From NCBI RefSeq assembly GCF_000002425.4, contig NC_037256.1:10188269-10252268 (forward strand): a stretch of DNA of 64,000 nucleotides, written 5' to 3'. Every line of letters begins with the position of its first letter. The stretch's first letter is position 1. This DNA comes from Physcomitrium patens (lineage: Eukaryota; Streptophyta; Bryopsida; Funariales; Funariaceae). Made by a program: the position numbers and the translations under genes. Under the pieces are notes generated by a model that was given only the letters and a program-made list of their open reading frames with translations, was not told where the DNA came from and did not search any database. Positions 1 to 9,638 of the stretch are shown here, one piece after another.

Positions 1-182
1 GTGCGATGGTCGAAGGCTAAGACGTCATATGGATTCTCATTAAAGAAAATTTTAATATTAAAAGATTTTACTATTTTCAGATTTTTTATTTATAATTTTT
101 TATTATATATTTTTAATTAGGTTCTTCTATAATAAAATACTTTCTTCATTATTTCACTTAATGGTTGTATTATGATATGATG
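1..182. repeat. LTR family B, 3' end fragment
   Basis: The tract ctcttctataataaaat-like at about 64-82 and the end ...gatgaca match the right end of two longer copies at 2,630-4,648 and 5,185-6,636. Immediately after it, integrase-coding sequence begins. This looks like the truncated right end of an LTR that landed in the plus-strand chromovirus. The left end lies outside the window. Confidence 0.5.
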
Positions 183-194
183 ACATGAAAAAAT

Positions 195-720
195 AACTAA
201 ACTTTTTCTTGACAATATCTATTGCTATCATGGATTATCAACGAATATTATATCACATAGAAGAATCCAATTCGTATTAAGGTTTTGAAGATTTTTTTAA
301 AAAATATTAAAGATGGATATAAATTTATCTTTAGATTTTAATCTTCAAATTAATGGACAAACAAAACAAGAAGATCAAATTTTGAAGCAATATTTACAAT
401 ATACCATCAACTACTATAAAGATGATTAAATATTTATTTTTCTATTGGCAAAGTTTTCTTATAATAACATGGTATATTTTTCTACTCAGAAAATATTTTA
501 TTATGTTAATTATGATTTTCAACTATAACTTGATATTTTTTATTTTTCAAAAATTGATAATTCTATGCCAAAAGATTTGACAAATTTTCTATTAGAACTA
601 CATATAACAATGAAGGCAAAATTAAAAGAGGCTCAAGGACAAAAAAAAAATCAATACAAATTTCTATTACAAAAAACAATCTTGATTCTATGTTGGTAAT
701 AAAATATGATTACTTTGTCA
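195..720 (+). pseudogene. Ty3/gypsy integrase fragment (element III)
   Basis: Broken remnant of the integrase catalytic core, the enzyme that inserts retrotransposon cDNA into chromosomes. Readable blocks are DNIYCYHGLSTNII near the start, then MDINLSLDFNLQINGQ, the family's substrate-loop region before the catalytic Glu, then a tail resembling YTINYYKDD and LLELHITMKAKLKEAQ. At least one frameshift (around 310) and several stops interrupt it. The same blocks occur on the minus strand at 7,177-7,440, where the order is better preserved. The chromodomain follows at 930. The domain order and near-identity to element I make the family assignment firm; the exact ends are not. Confidence 0.75.
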
Positions 721-929
721 TAATATCAAGACTAGCTACTTTTGTAACAAGTTGGATTACCGTAGACTTTGACTATTTTTTTATTAATGAATAAATTAAT
801 CTACTTGCATATTGATTCTATCTACCAAAGTCTATGAAGATATATCATGTATTCTATATATATTTTTTTAATCCATATAAAAAAATAAATATCCTAAAAA
901 AAAGACAAATGCTACTTCTTTCTATAGTA

Positions 930-1117
930 GATAATATTCAAGAATTTGAGGTAGACAAAGTCATAGATTCAAGGTAGTGTTGACTTAGGTTGAACTATCT
1001 TGTTTATTGGTGTAGATATAATATTAGTGAATACGCATAGAAGTCAATTAAAAATCTTGCAAATGTAGCAAAAAAAGTTAAAAAATTTCATCAACATCTA
1101 TTAAAATCAAGATGAAA
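930..1117 (+). pseudogene. Chromovirus chromodomain fragment (element III)
   Basis: Remnant of the C-terminal chromodomain that chromoviruses fuse to integrase to guide insertion towards modified chromatin. The readable line starts EFEVDKVIDSR and continues with LNYLVYWCRYNISEY, then NLANVAKKVKKFHQH. It contains in-frame stops, for example two in the block after DSR. The aromatic and YLV.W pattern is typical of the fold. It lies 3' of the integrase fragment as expected, and matches the intact minus-strand frame at 4,911-5,102. Confidence 0.75.
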
Positions 1118-1129
1118 AATTATATAATT

Positions 1130-2250
1130 TCTTGATATAAAAGAAATGAGGTTGAATAAAAATTGCTTTCTATCTTTTATTCTTAATTGTGGTTTTTTTG
1201 TATTATTAAAAAAATAAAAAACTAACAACTAGTAGATTCAATTCAAGAGTTATTGTTTTCTAATTTATCAAATAAGATATTATGATTGTCATAGCCTTTA
1301 AGATGATGTAATAGAAATGAAGATCCTTAAAAATAATATATTTCTCATTGAATAAATGTTGAAATATAAAGTATCTAATATCATGGCTTTAGAAAAAAGT
1401 TCCGATATTTAGTAATATTATTATAAGTAAGAAAAAATCTTGATAGTATTATAAATATTTTATTTAAAAGAAAGCACAAAGATTCAATAATGATCAAATA
1501 CTAGGGTGGTCTTTATACTCTAGTATAGAATACTATCAATGGCTAAGAAGACCTATCTATAACCTTCAAAGAGAATAAAGATCAAATTATGTAATAAATA
1601 AACTTTGATATATTTTGGACTTCTTCAATATGTAATCATTACTCTTCACAAAACTTGTTTCTAGAAGAGAAGATAATATCATAAATATCTATATTTATTC
1701 TGATAATTATTTAAATAATATAAATAAATAATAATAAATAAAAATATATATATTTGATAATATCTTATAAAAAAGCTTTTTAAAAGCTTAATATATGTGA
1801 CTTTACCTTTATATGTATCTATAAGTGATTAATAGGTTGAAAACCTAACCAAGAATTTGGCTACATGTTGCATATTTATAGTAAATGCAATATTATGTAA
1901 GATGATAAATACCTATCAAAGAAAAGAATTCAATGAATGAAAATAAATAAGTGTGATATTTTTCAAAAAAAGATGAAAAAATAAAATAAATAAAAATATA
2001 TTTAAAAAAATATTGAAATAGCTATTACTAAAAGGTAAAAAACTAAAGATCCTTGATATTAGATTGTAAGCAAAAAAGAGATTGATAAGAGTGAAAAAGA
2101 CCTCATTCTTACTTCTATATATATTATCTAACTAAAAGCTATGTAGTGATGTTTTATAGGACCTCCATTATGTGTTCAATTCATAACATACATGTCTAAA
2201 TTGCAAAATAAGCTTCTTATGCGTGTGCCACATTTCCAATCTATATTACA
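1130..2250 (+). repeat. 3' untranslated tract and LTR family A of element III
   Basis: Bases 1,130-1,665 are the reverse complement of the tract at 33,370-33,900 that lies between chromodomain and LTR in element II, for example the ...accttcaaagagaa... and gacttcttcaa blocks. From about 1,675 the purine tract agaagagaag is followed by an LTR family A start (atatcataaatat). The right part, 2,030-2,250, carries a diverged copy of the family A block also seen at 2,450, 12,635 and 33,000. Boundaries are approximate because the copies are heavily mutated. Confidence 0.5.
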
Positions 2251-2630
2251 AGTCATATGAGCTAAATAAGAGTAACATTATATTAAAGACATGAATCTTG
2301 AAGAAAGAAAATCTTCATATACTCTTATGACATTGAAAAGAATTAAAAATTCACTCATAAGATAATATAATATTAAACTAGAATGGCTATTTTCAAAAAT
2401 AAGAAGATTAAAAAGTCTTAAAACAAGATTAAGAACTAGAAAGGCATTGACAAGAGTAAAGAAGGCTTCACTCTTGCTTCCATATATACTCTCTAATTAG
2501 GAGCTATATAGTGATATATTATAGGACCTCCAACATGTGTTGGCTTTGGTAGCTACATGTCTTAACTTATAAGGCAAGTTATCTATGTATGCACCACATA
2601 ATTAGTTTATTCCACAAGATACCAATACAT
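2250..2630 (-). repeat. LTR family A, 3' LTR of element I (outer part)
   Basis: The block at 2,448-2,630 (tgacaagag, gaaggcttcactcttgc, tatatactct, taggacctccaacatg) recurs at 12,633-12,800 and about 32,990-33,160. The stretch 2,280-2,447 also matches 32,840-32,990 (gacatgaatctt...aactagaaaggcat), so the LTR extends left of 2,448. Family B interrupts it at 2,630, and the remainder resumes at 4,649. Confidence 0.6.
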
Positions 2631-4648
2631 TATCGTATTACATGGCATTTGGCTTGAAAATGCATAAGGTACCTAGCTATAGAAGATAAAAGAAAAATTG
2701 CAACAACAAGTCCTAACAACTCTAATAGATTCTTAATTAAATTATAATTAAAAATTAACAAATACAATCAAACATCAATCAAATTCAATTAAAATTTCAA
2801 AAGAATTATACAAAAAATACAAAGAATTCTTAGAGATCCTTTTAAGAAATCATAAAGAAATAACATAGAAATTCAAAAAATATATATTAAAATAAAAATC
2901 TTAATAAAATATTAAAATAAAAATGTTAATTAAATTCTAATCAAAACCTAATCAAACCTTAGTCAAATCTTAATCAAATCTTCATCAAATCTTAATCAAT
3001 TCCAAATCAAATCCTAAAAAAATCCTAACCAAATCCTAGACAAATTCTAGATAAATCTTAGTCAAATTCTAATCAAATCTTAATCAAATCCTAAACAAAT
3101 CCTAACCAAATCCTAATCAAATCCTAATCAATTCTAAATCAAATCCTAAAAAAATCCTAATCAAATCCTAAATAAATTCTAGATAAATCCTAGTCAAATT
3201 CTAATCAAATCCTAATCAAATCCTAAACAAATCCTAACCAAATCCTAATCAAATCCTAACCAAACTCTAATCAAATCCTAACCAAACTCTAATCAAATGC
3301 AAAACAAATTCTAGAAAAATCCTAATCAAACCTCAATCAAATCCTAATCAAATCCTAAAAAAATCCTAATCAAATCCTAAACAAATCCTAATCAAACTCC
3401 AATCGAATCCTAATCAAATCCTAAAAAAATCTTAAACAAATCCTAATCAAATCATAAATAAATCCTAACCAAATCCTAAAAAAATACTAGTCAAATCTCA
3501 ATTGAATCCTAATCAAATCCTAAATAAATTCTAACTAAGTCCTAATCCGAATCAAATCCTAACCAAATCTTAACCAAATCCTAATCAATTCCAAGTGATT
3601 CCTATAACAGATTTAGACCTCAATAATTAATTAATGAACTATTAGTTTTAACTCAAAATTTTTAAACCTTTTAAAATTTAAGTTAAAAATAAGCACAAAA
3701 AAAAATGAAAAAGTTAGGAATTATCAAATAGACAATAACCTCAAAAATATGCTCAAGTATTGGCCGGCCTCCTTCTCTGACCTTCATGCTAAACTCCCAT
3801 AGCCAATTACTCCTGATTGAAGTTTTATTTTGCTTCCAAACTCTACATACTTATTAGAAGTCAAGTTGACTACCTCTATGAAAAATAATTGCCTCAATTT
3901 AATTAGCAAATTAATAGATATTTAAGAAAACCTCACTAGTCTTCAAAACCCTAAATTTTGAAACTATAATCCATAAAAACCTTCATGCCTTTCAATATAA
4001 CTATTCGAACAAATCCAAATTCATAGCACACATGAAGCACAACAACCACAAATCTAAAAAATTTCATTTATAGATCTACTACCAAACTTACGAAATTCTC
4101 CAAAACGTATCATCCAATTTATTTTATAAATCTAGAGTCACCCAAAATAAACTCCCACTCTGCAAAGCTCTTATAAAGTAAATTCGTACTCAAATCACTC
4201 AAAATCAATGCTCAAAGAAACATCATCTAGTCAACTCTGAGATTCTACTCTTCAATCTCCAAAAAAAAACCTAGAATCGTCATTGAGGCTTGGTTTTGTG
4301 CCTCAAGGTCTGATTTCAACCCTGGTTCATAACCAACCCTCTATAGGTATCAACCCTCTATAGGTATCAACATCTTATTTTTATAGGTAATTTTTACTAG
4401 AATTTATTCTTAACTTCTTTTTAAATATGTCTATATCATTTATTTCTCCAATCTACTTTGTTTTGCCTTATTTCTAGTCCTACAAAGTAAGTAGAAGTCA
4501 CTTTTCTAAAAAAGCAGTATTACTACTAAAAGCTTTATTATCTTCTTAACTTTTATCCATATTTCTCTACTTTATCTTTTAACTTGGCTCTTCTATAATA
4601 AAATCCATATTATCATCTTTTATCATATAATCATGTTACAACATGACA
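2630..4648. mobile_element. LTR family B, copy 2 (LTR-like insertion inside LTR A)
   Basis: About 2.0 kb. The left end (cgtattacatg, a decayed tgttgtaatacatg) and the right end (catgttacaacatgaca) are inverted versions of each other and match the ends of copy 1. The flanks ...accaatacat and acatggttaac rejoin into the family A sequence seen uninterrupted at 12,829-12,850 (ctactaatacatggttaat). No coding domain is visible, so this is probably a solo LTR. It contains the 11-bp minisatellite and a GC-richer block (ggccggcctcc at 3,761). Terminal bases are uncertain by a few nucleotides. Confidence 0.6.
2935..3595. repeat. 11-bp minisatellite (aaatcctaatc-type) in LTR B copy 2
   Basis: Roughly 660 bp of degenerate tandem units of about 11 bases. 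The commonest forms are aaatcctaatc, aaatcctaaac and aaatcctaacc, with occasional 12-base and single-base variants. A much shorter array of the same unit lies at the equivalent place in copy 1 (5,475-5,605). Confidence 0.9.
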
Positions 4649-4825
4649 ACATGGTTAACTTATTAGCCAAGTTTCTAATTTACAAATACATCTAAAGTCA
4701 AAATCATGTCTATGAAGCTTTTAGGAAGCTTCTTCAGAAGACTTTATGAAATCAATCTATATTTACTTACTTCTATGTAATCATATAAGTAATTATTGAG
4801 ATAAATGTATATATTTGTGATATTA
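4649..4825 (-). repeat. LTR family A, 3' LTR of element I (inner part)
   Basis: Matches 12,842-13,018 almost base for base (ggccaagtttctaat, tctaaagtcaaaatcatg, gaagctt..aagaagctt). The right boundary is at the decayed gtgatatta next to a purine-rich minus-strand tract (agaagagaagataat). Together with 2,448-2,630 it gives about 360 bp, against 386 bp in the 5' LTR. The 5' copy has an extra internal duplication of the acaagctactaata block. Confidence 0.65.
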
Positions 4826-4910
4826 TCTTCTCTTCTAGGAACAAATTCTGTGAGGAGTGGACATCAATTTTCATAAATCTTGAAATTTTTTATGTTGGTT
4901 TTGATGGATG

Positions 4911-5102
4911 TCATTGATGAAAGGCTTCAATTTTTTTTGTTGCATTTACAAGATTCTTTGTTGGCTCTGATGTGCATTCATTAATATCATATCCACACCA
5001 ATGAACAAGATATTCTAACCTATTTTGATGCCACCTTGAATCTAAGATTTCTTCCACCTCAAACTTTTTATTATTATCCACTTTTATAGGACGAGGTAGC
5101 AT
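4911..5102 (-). pseudogene. Chromovirus chromodomain (element I), open 63-codon frame
   Basis: Best preserved chromodomain in the window. It has FEVEEILDSRW, then RLEYLVHWCGYDINECTSEP, then a closing helix NATKKIEAFHQ. This is the E.I.D.R......YLV.W.GY...E.TWEP pattern of chromodomains, with the usual W of the WEP motif lost. Upstream integrase is separated from it by LTR family B copy 1. Because the flanking domains are broken, I treat the open frame as a residue of pol, not a separate gene. Confidence 0.85.
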
Positions 5103-5184
5103 TTATCTTCTTCTCAAGATATTCACTATCTTATATGGCTTAAGAAAAAATATATAAAATATATAGTGGATCTTTATAGACTTT

Positions 5185-6636
5185 GATGTTGTAATACATG
5201 AAGTGTTGCTTGAGAGTGCATTAGGCACTTGGTTGTAGAAGGTAGAATCGAAATTTCAATAACAAAATTTTAATTTTAATAGAATATTAAATAAACTCTA
5301 ATTAAATCTTAATAATACTAAATAAGCTTTAATAAAATTTAAAAAGAAACCTTTAAAAAATTACAAAATAATCAATAAAAAAATTTTAAAAAATTAAAAG
5401 ATAATTTATAATAAACTTTAAAAGAATCCTTAAGAAGCCATAAAAAAATATTAAAATAATCACAATATATCTTTAAAAAATCTCAACTAAGTTCTAATTT
5501 AATCCTACTTGAAATCCTAATAGATTTCAATCAAATCCTAGATAAATCATAAATCCTAAATCAAATCCTAAATCCTAAATCAAACCCTAACCAAATCCTA
5601 AGGTAGTTTAGAACCTCAATATCTTTTGATTAAATCATTAATCTTGTTTAAAATTTTATACACCTTTCAATTTCTTAATAACAAATAAGTACAAAAAATT
5701 TGAGGATAATTGCACTTATCAAATGGAAGAAAAATCTTAAAATCTGCTCAATTATTGGTTGGCTTCTTTCTCCAACCTTAATAATAATCTTTTAGGTCTA
5801 ATATCTCTCTTTTAAGCCATTAAATTGATCTCAAATTTCTCAAATACATAAGGAAATAATTCTATTATCTACATACATAACTTTTACTCCAATCCAATTA
5901 GTAGATTGCAAGAAATCTTATAAATCCTCACTAGACTTAAAATTCTACTTTTCAAGACCCCAATCCACTTAAACCTCAATAACTTTCAATTCAACTATTA
6001 AATCAAGCTAAAATTTTCAATACATATTAAGCACAACTATAACCATTGACTTAAAAAATTTCACTTGTAGATCTACTACAAAACTCTTGAAATTGCCCAA
6101 AATATCAACCTTCTTTTATTTCATAAAAATCCAAGTCATCCAAAACAATCTTGACTTTATAAGGCTCTTATATAGTCATTACAAACCGAAATCACACAAA
6201 ATCAAAGCTTATACAAACCCTATCAAGTTTGCTATCGAATTCCATTCTCCAATCTCTAAAAGAACCCTGAAGTTGTTGTAGGTGTATAGTTTTGTTTCTC
6301 AAGGTCTGATTTTAACTCAGAGTGACAACTAGTCTTCTCCAAGTATCAATTCTTGGCTTATTGAAATAAATTTTATTAAAATCTACTCTTAACTCTCTCT
6401 TACATATGCCTATATAATTTAATTTTCTAATTTACTTTTTTTCACCTTATTTATGGTCCTACAAAAGTAAATAGAAGCCTCTTTTGTAAAAATTAATATT
6501 AATACTTTTTAGTTTTACTATTCTTTTGACTATTATCTATATTTCTAAGATAATTTGGTATAATATTTTGAATTAAGATCTTCTATAATATAATAATTCC
6601 CACACTCTTTTGCTTATTAGCCATGTTACATCATAA
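5185..6636. mobile_element. LTR family B, copy 1 (between integrase and chromodomain)
   Basis: About 1.45 kb. It starts tgatgttgtaatacatg and ends near gccatgttacatca; the ends form an inverted pair. The uninterrupted sequence is seen in element II (ggatctttatagatgtaattaataagc at 34,199-34,225) and in element III (around 720-850), so the insertion is absent there. It shares tgcattaggcacttgg-type and ctcaaggtctgatttt blocks with copy 2. No coding domain is recognisable; probably a solo LTR. Confidence 0.65.
5475..5605. repeat. Short 11-bp minisatellite in LTR B copy 1
   Basis: Tandem variants of aaatcctaa/atcctaaatca over about 130 bp. This is the same unit as the 660-bp array at 2,935-3,595 and sits at the same relative position in the LTR. 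The array length difference explains most of the size difference between the two copies. Confidence 0.8.
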
Positions 6637-6649
6637 GACTAGTAGATAT

Positions 6650-7500
6650 AATTGATAAGCAACAGGATTGATTTGTTCACAAATATAAAAAGATTCCAAC
6701 CTATGATAATCCAACTTATAACAAGGATGAGTAGTCTTAATATTGCAATGAAGTAACCATATCTTCTTATCAACATTGAATTATGGTTGCTTCTTGCGAT
6801 AAGCATCTGCGTTGGTCTTTTGTCGATCTTGAGCTTCTTTTAATTGTATCTTCATTGTTGCATGTAGCTTTGACAAAAAATTTGTTAAATATTTTGTTGT
6901 AGGATTATCAACTTTTAAAAAGTCAAAAGTATCAAATTGTGGATGATAACCATAATTGGCATAGAAAAGTATTTTTTGAATAGAAGAATATACTTAATCA
7001 TTGTATGCAAACTTTGCCAATGGCAAAAGAATTGTCCAATCATCTTGATGATAATTGATAGTAAACCTCAAATAGTGCTCTAGAACTTAATTCATCCATT
7101 TTATTTGTCCATCAATTTGAGGATAAAAAGCCAAATAGAACTTTATATCTACTTTTAGAATCTTGAATAGGATTTTTCAAAATTTTAATGCAAATTGAGT
7201 CTCTCTATCTAATATAATATCCTTTAGTAATTCATGATAGCAATATATATTGTCAAAGAAAAGCTCACCTATTTCTTCACTTGAAATAGATTTTGTACAT
7301 AATACAAAATGTACCATTTTGGTGAAGTACTCTATGATTACAAATATAGAATCATATGAGCTTGAATTTAAAAGATCTCTAATAAAATCCATAGAAATTA
7401 AAGCCTATAATTTTTTGCATATAGATAATGGTTGAAAAAGTCTATAGGATCAATGACAAGGAGTTTTTGATCTTGAACAAATGTCACATGATTGGACAAA
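6650..7500 (-). pseudogene. Ty3/gypsy integrase (element I), broken
   Basis: Integrase core. The minus-strand frame at 7,392-7,177 reads MDFIRDLLNSSSYDSIFV, then FTKMVHFVLCTKS, then a DNIYCYHELLKDII block and a DRETQF block. This corresponds to the catalytic-core region with the first two acidic residues (D of MDFI, D of the DR.TQF block). Upstream, at 7,430-7,500, the zinc-finger linker is recognisable (SNHVTFVQDQKLLVID), with the usual CxxC cysteines lost. The third acidic residue and the C-terminal part lie at 6,660-7,170, with stops. Confidence 0.8.
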
Positions 7501-7599
7501 GTCTTTTACTGCCTTCCACATTTGCAGCCACTAAATTTTTTTAAATATAAGCTCTAAAGTCTTGTTATATACTATGACTAGATTTGAAGCGCCTTCTAG

Positions 7600-8700
7600 A
7601 TAATGGTGTCATTCTTAAAATGAATCCATAATTGGAAGAAGTTCTTTGTCATGGATCTCATACTTAATCTCGGCTACTGAAAATTTCTTGGAATGAAAAG
7701 CTACTAGATGGAGTTTGTCATCTATTCCCATTTGTGACAATATTACATCCAAGGTAAATTTTGATGCATCTATTTCTATAAAAAAATATCTTAAAAAAAT
7801 TGACATGATATAAAGTTGGTACAAAAAAAATTCTTTCTTTAAAGCAACAAATTATGCTTTGGCTTTTTTATTCCACTTAAGTTTGTCTTTACAAGTCAAA
7901 CGTATAAGTAGAGCTACAACTTGAAAAAAATTCTTGATAAAGATTTGATAATAATTGACAAAGTCCAAAAAGCATTACACATCTCTTATTGTTCTTGAGA
8001 TCTTTCAATCTATGATAGTTTGGACCTTCTTTGGATCCATCATAAGACCTTCATTAGAAATGATGTACCTCAAAAAGTCAGCTTGAGTTGTGTAGAATAT
8101 ATACTTTTACATCTTTGCATATATTCTTATATTTTTTAGTTTTGTAATACATGACAAACATGAATTTTATGCTCTTTTGTATTCTTAGAATAAATTAAAA
8201 TATTATTTAAATAAAAAATGATAAAATCTTCAAGAAACTTATGAAAAGACATCATTCATTAGATATTGAAAAGTAGTTGGTACATTTGTGAGTCCAAAAG
8301 GTATGACATTATATTCAAAATGTCCATACTTAGTTCAAAAAGTAGTCTTCTATTCACCTCTTTTTTTGATGCAAACCAAATTATATACTCTTCATAGATC
8401 TATTTTTGTATAGATCTTTGCTTGATTTAGTTGATCAAAAAATCTTGAAATCAAAGGTGAAAGATAGTTATTCTTGATGGTGATCTTGTTGAATCCTCGA
8501 TAATTCTTATACATCTATAGAGATCCATCTTTTTTCTTTACAAAAAAGATAGGAGTATTGGCTAGAGATTTAAAATGGCCTAAAAAATTCTAAGCCAAGT
8601 TTTCATTAATGTACTCTTTGAGTGAAGCCAATTCATTTTATCATAGGTTATAGATTAGTCCAAATGGTGATTGAGTTCTTTCTTGAAGATCAATGCAACA
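7600..8700 (-). pseudogene. Reverse transcriptase and RNase H region (element I), broken
   Basis: Reverse transcriptase copies element RNA into DNA, and RNase H removes the RNA strand. The minus strand reads PIFFVKKKDGSL, then [14 protein letters not shown], then KIYTKIDL (first catalytic Asp region), then [14 protein letters not shown] and YLMNDVFS. The motif that should read Y-x-D-D is YLNN near 8,200, so both catalytic Asp residues are gone. RNase H follows at 7,615-7,824 with FIEIDASKF, ILSQMGIDDKLH, FHSKKFS and YEIHDKELL. Several stops and at least two frame changes interrupt the region. Confidence 0.85.
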
Positions 8701-8999
8701 ATCATAAGGATGATGTTTTAGAAGAATATTTATATTTTTTTTTTTCAAAAACGTCTTAAAAATCTTGATATTTACTAAGAATACTACTTGATATCTTCTT
8801 ACTATCAACAATGAATGTGGTATATATAGAAAAAGATGGCCCTTCATTTGCGACATGTATGAAAGCTTTTATACCTATTAATAAGGGTTTGGATGTACTA
8901 AACTTATGGATTTCTACTTACCTAGTAGGACCTTGGACTAAACTATGGAAAAAATCAAGATTGCAAGAAATCCACTTTATCTAAGAGTTACACTTTCTA

Positions 9000-9350
9000 A
9001 CCATGATAATCCTAAAATAATTGGGTCAGAAGAAAATTTAATCACATTAAATATTACTAAAGTATTGTGACCACTAGTTGCTACTTTTATAGGAATAGTT
9101 TTATGTATAACATCTTTAGAAGACAATGAATAGTTATCTATTATTTCTACATGCACAAGTTTGATTTTTTTAACTAAGGATATATCTTATTTTTTGACAA
9201 AGTCTTTATCTATAAAAACAAATTGAGACTCTTGAATCCAACAAGGTTAAGACTTTGTGATTTTTTGGTCCTAAACAAACTTCTATTATAAAACAAGGTA
9301 AGGGATTGGAAGAGAAAATAGGATCTTTACTAGATATTATACATGATTCT
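9000..9350 (-). pseudogene. Aspartic protease region of element I (tentative)
   Basis: Lies between gag and reverse transcriptase, where gypsy elements encode the aspartic protease. It shares long blocks with 36,900-37,260 in element II (for example tctataaaaa/gagactcttgaatccaacaagg against aaggctcctaaatccaccaatg). On the minus strand the latter part reads as a degenerate LDSG-like entry (TLLDSRVS-type). The family is assigned mostly by position; the catalytic D-S/T-G is not intact. Confidence 0.5.
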
Positions 9351-9638
9351 AATTACATGGTCTTTATTGTAGTTAGAGCAACTTGTTTTTCAACACATTG
9401 CTTTCTATGGTAATTGTGCTTCTCATTTTGTAATTGTATTATTTCTTTGGATAATATTGAGTAATATGTTTAGCTTCTCCATAATATAAGCATAAGCCTT
9501 TTTGACATTGTCAACTCTTTTCTTGCTTTGTGAAGAATTTAAAATGTACCATATCAATTTGTATTGGTTTTGGCCTTGATAAATAAGTTTGTAAAAACTT
9601 AGAAGTTGCCGTCATTATTTAATTTGTTCTTTTCTAAC
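9350..9638 (-). pseudogene. Gag C-terminal region of element I (part 1)
   Basis: Contains the tract ttctttggataatattgagtaatatgt...cctttttgacattg, which on the minus strand corresponds to the end of gag near the zinc-knuckle region. The same tract occurs at 15,280-15,420 without interruption. It stops at 9,638, where LTR family C was inserted, and resumes at 11,758. Confidence 0.5.

Noticed and set aside
2935-3595. CRISPR-like or telomeric array
   Set aside because: The units are about 11 bases, degenerate and without unique spacers, and the motif (aaatcctaatc) is not the plant telomere unit. It is a minisatellite in a plant LTR.
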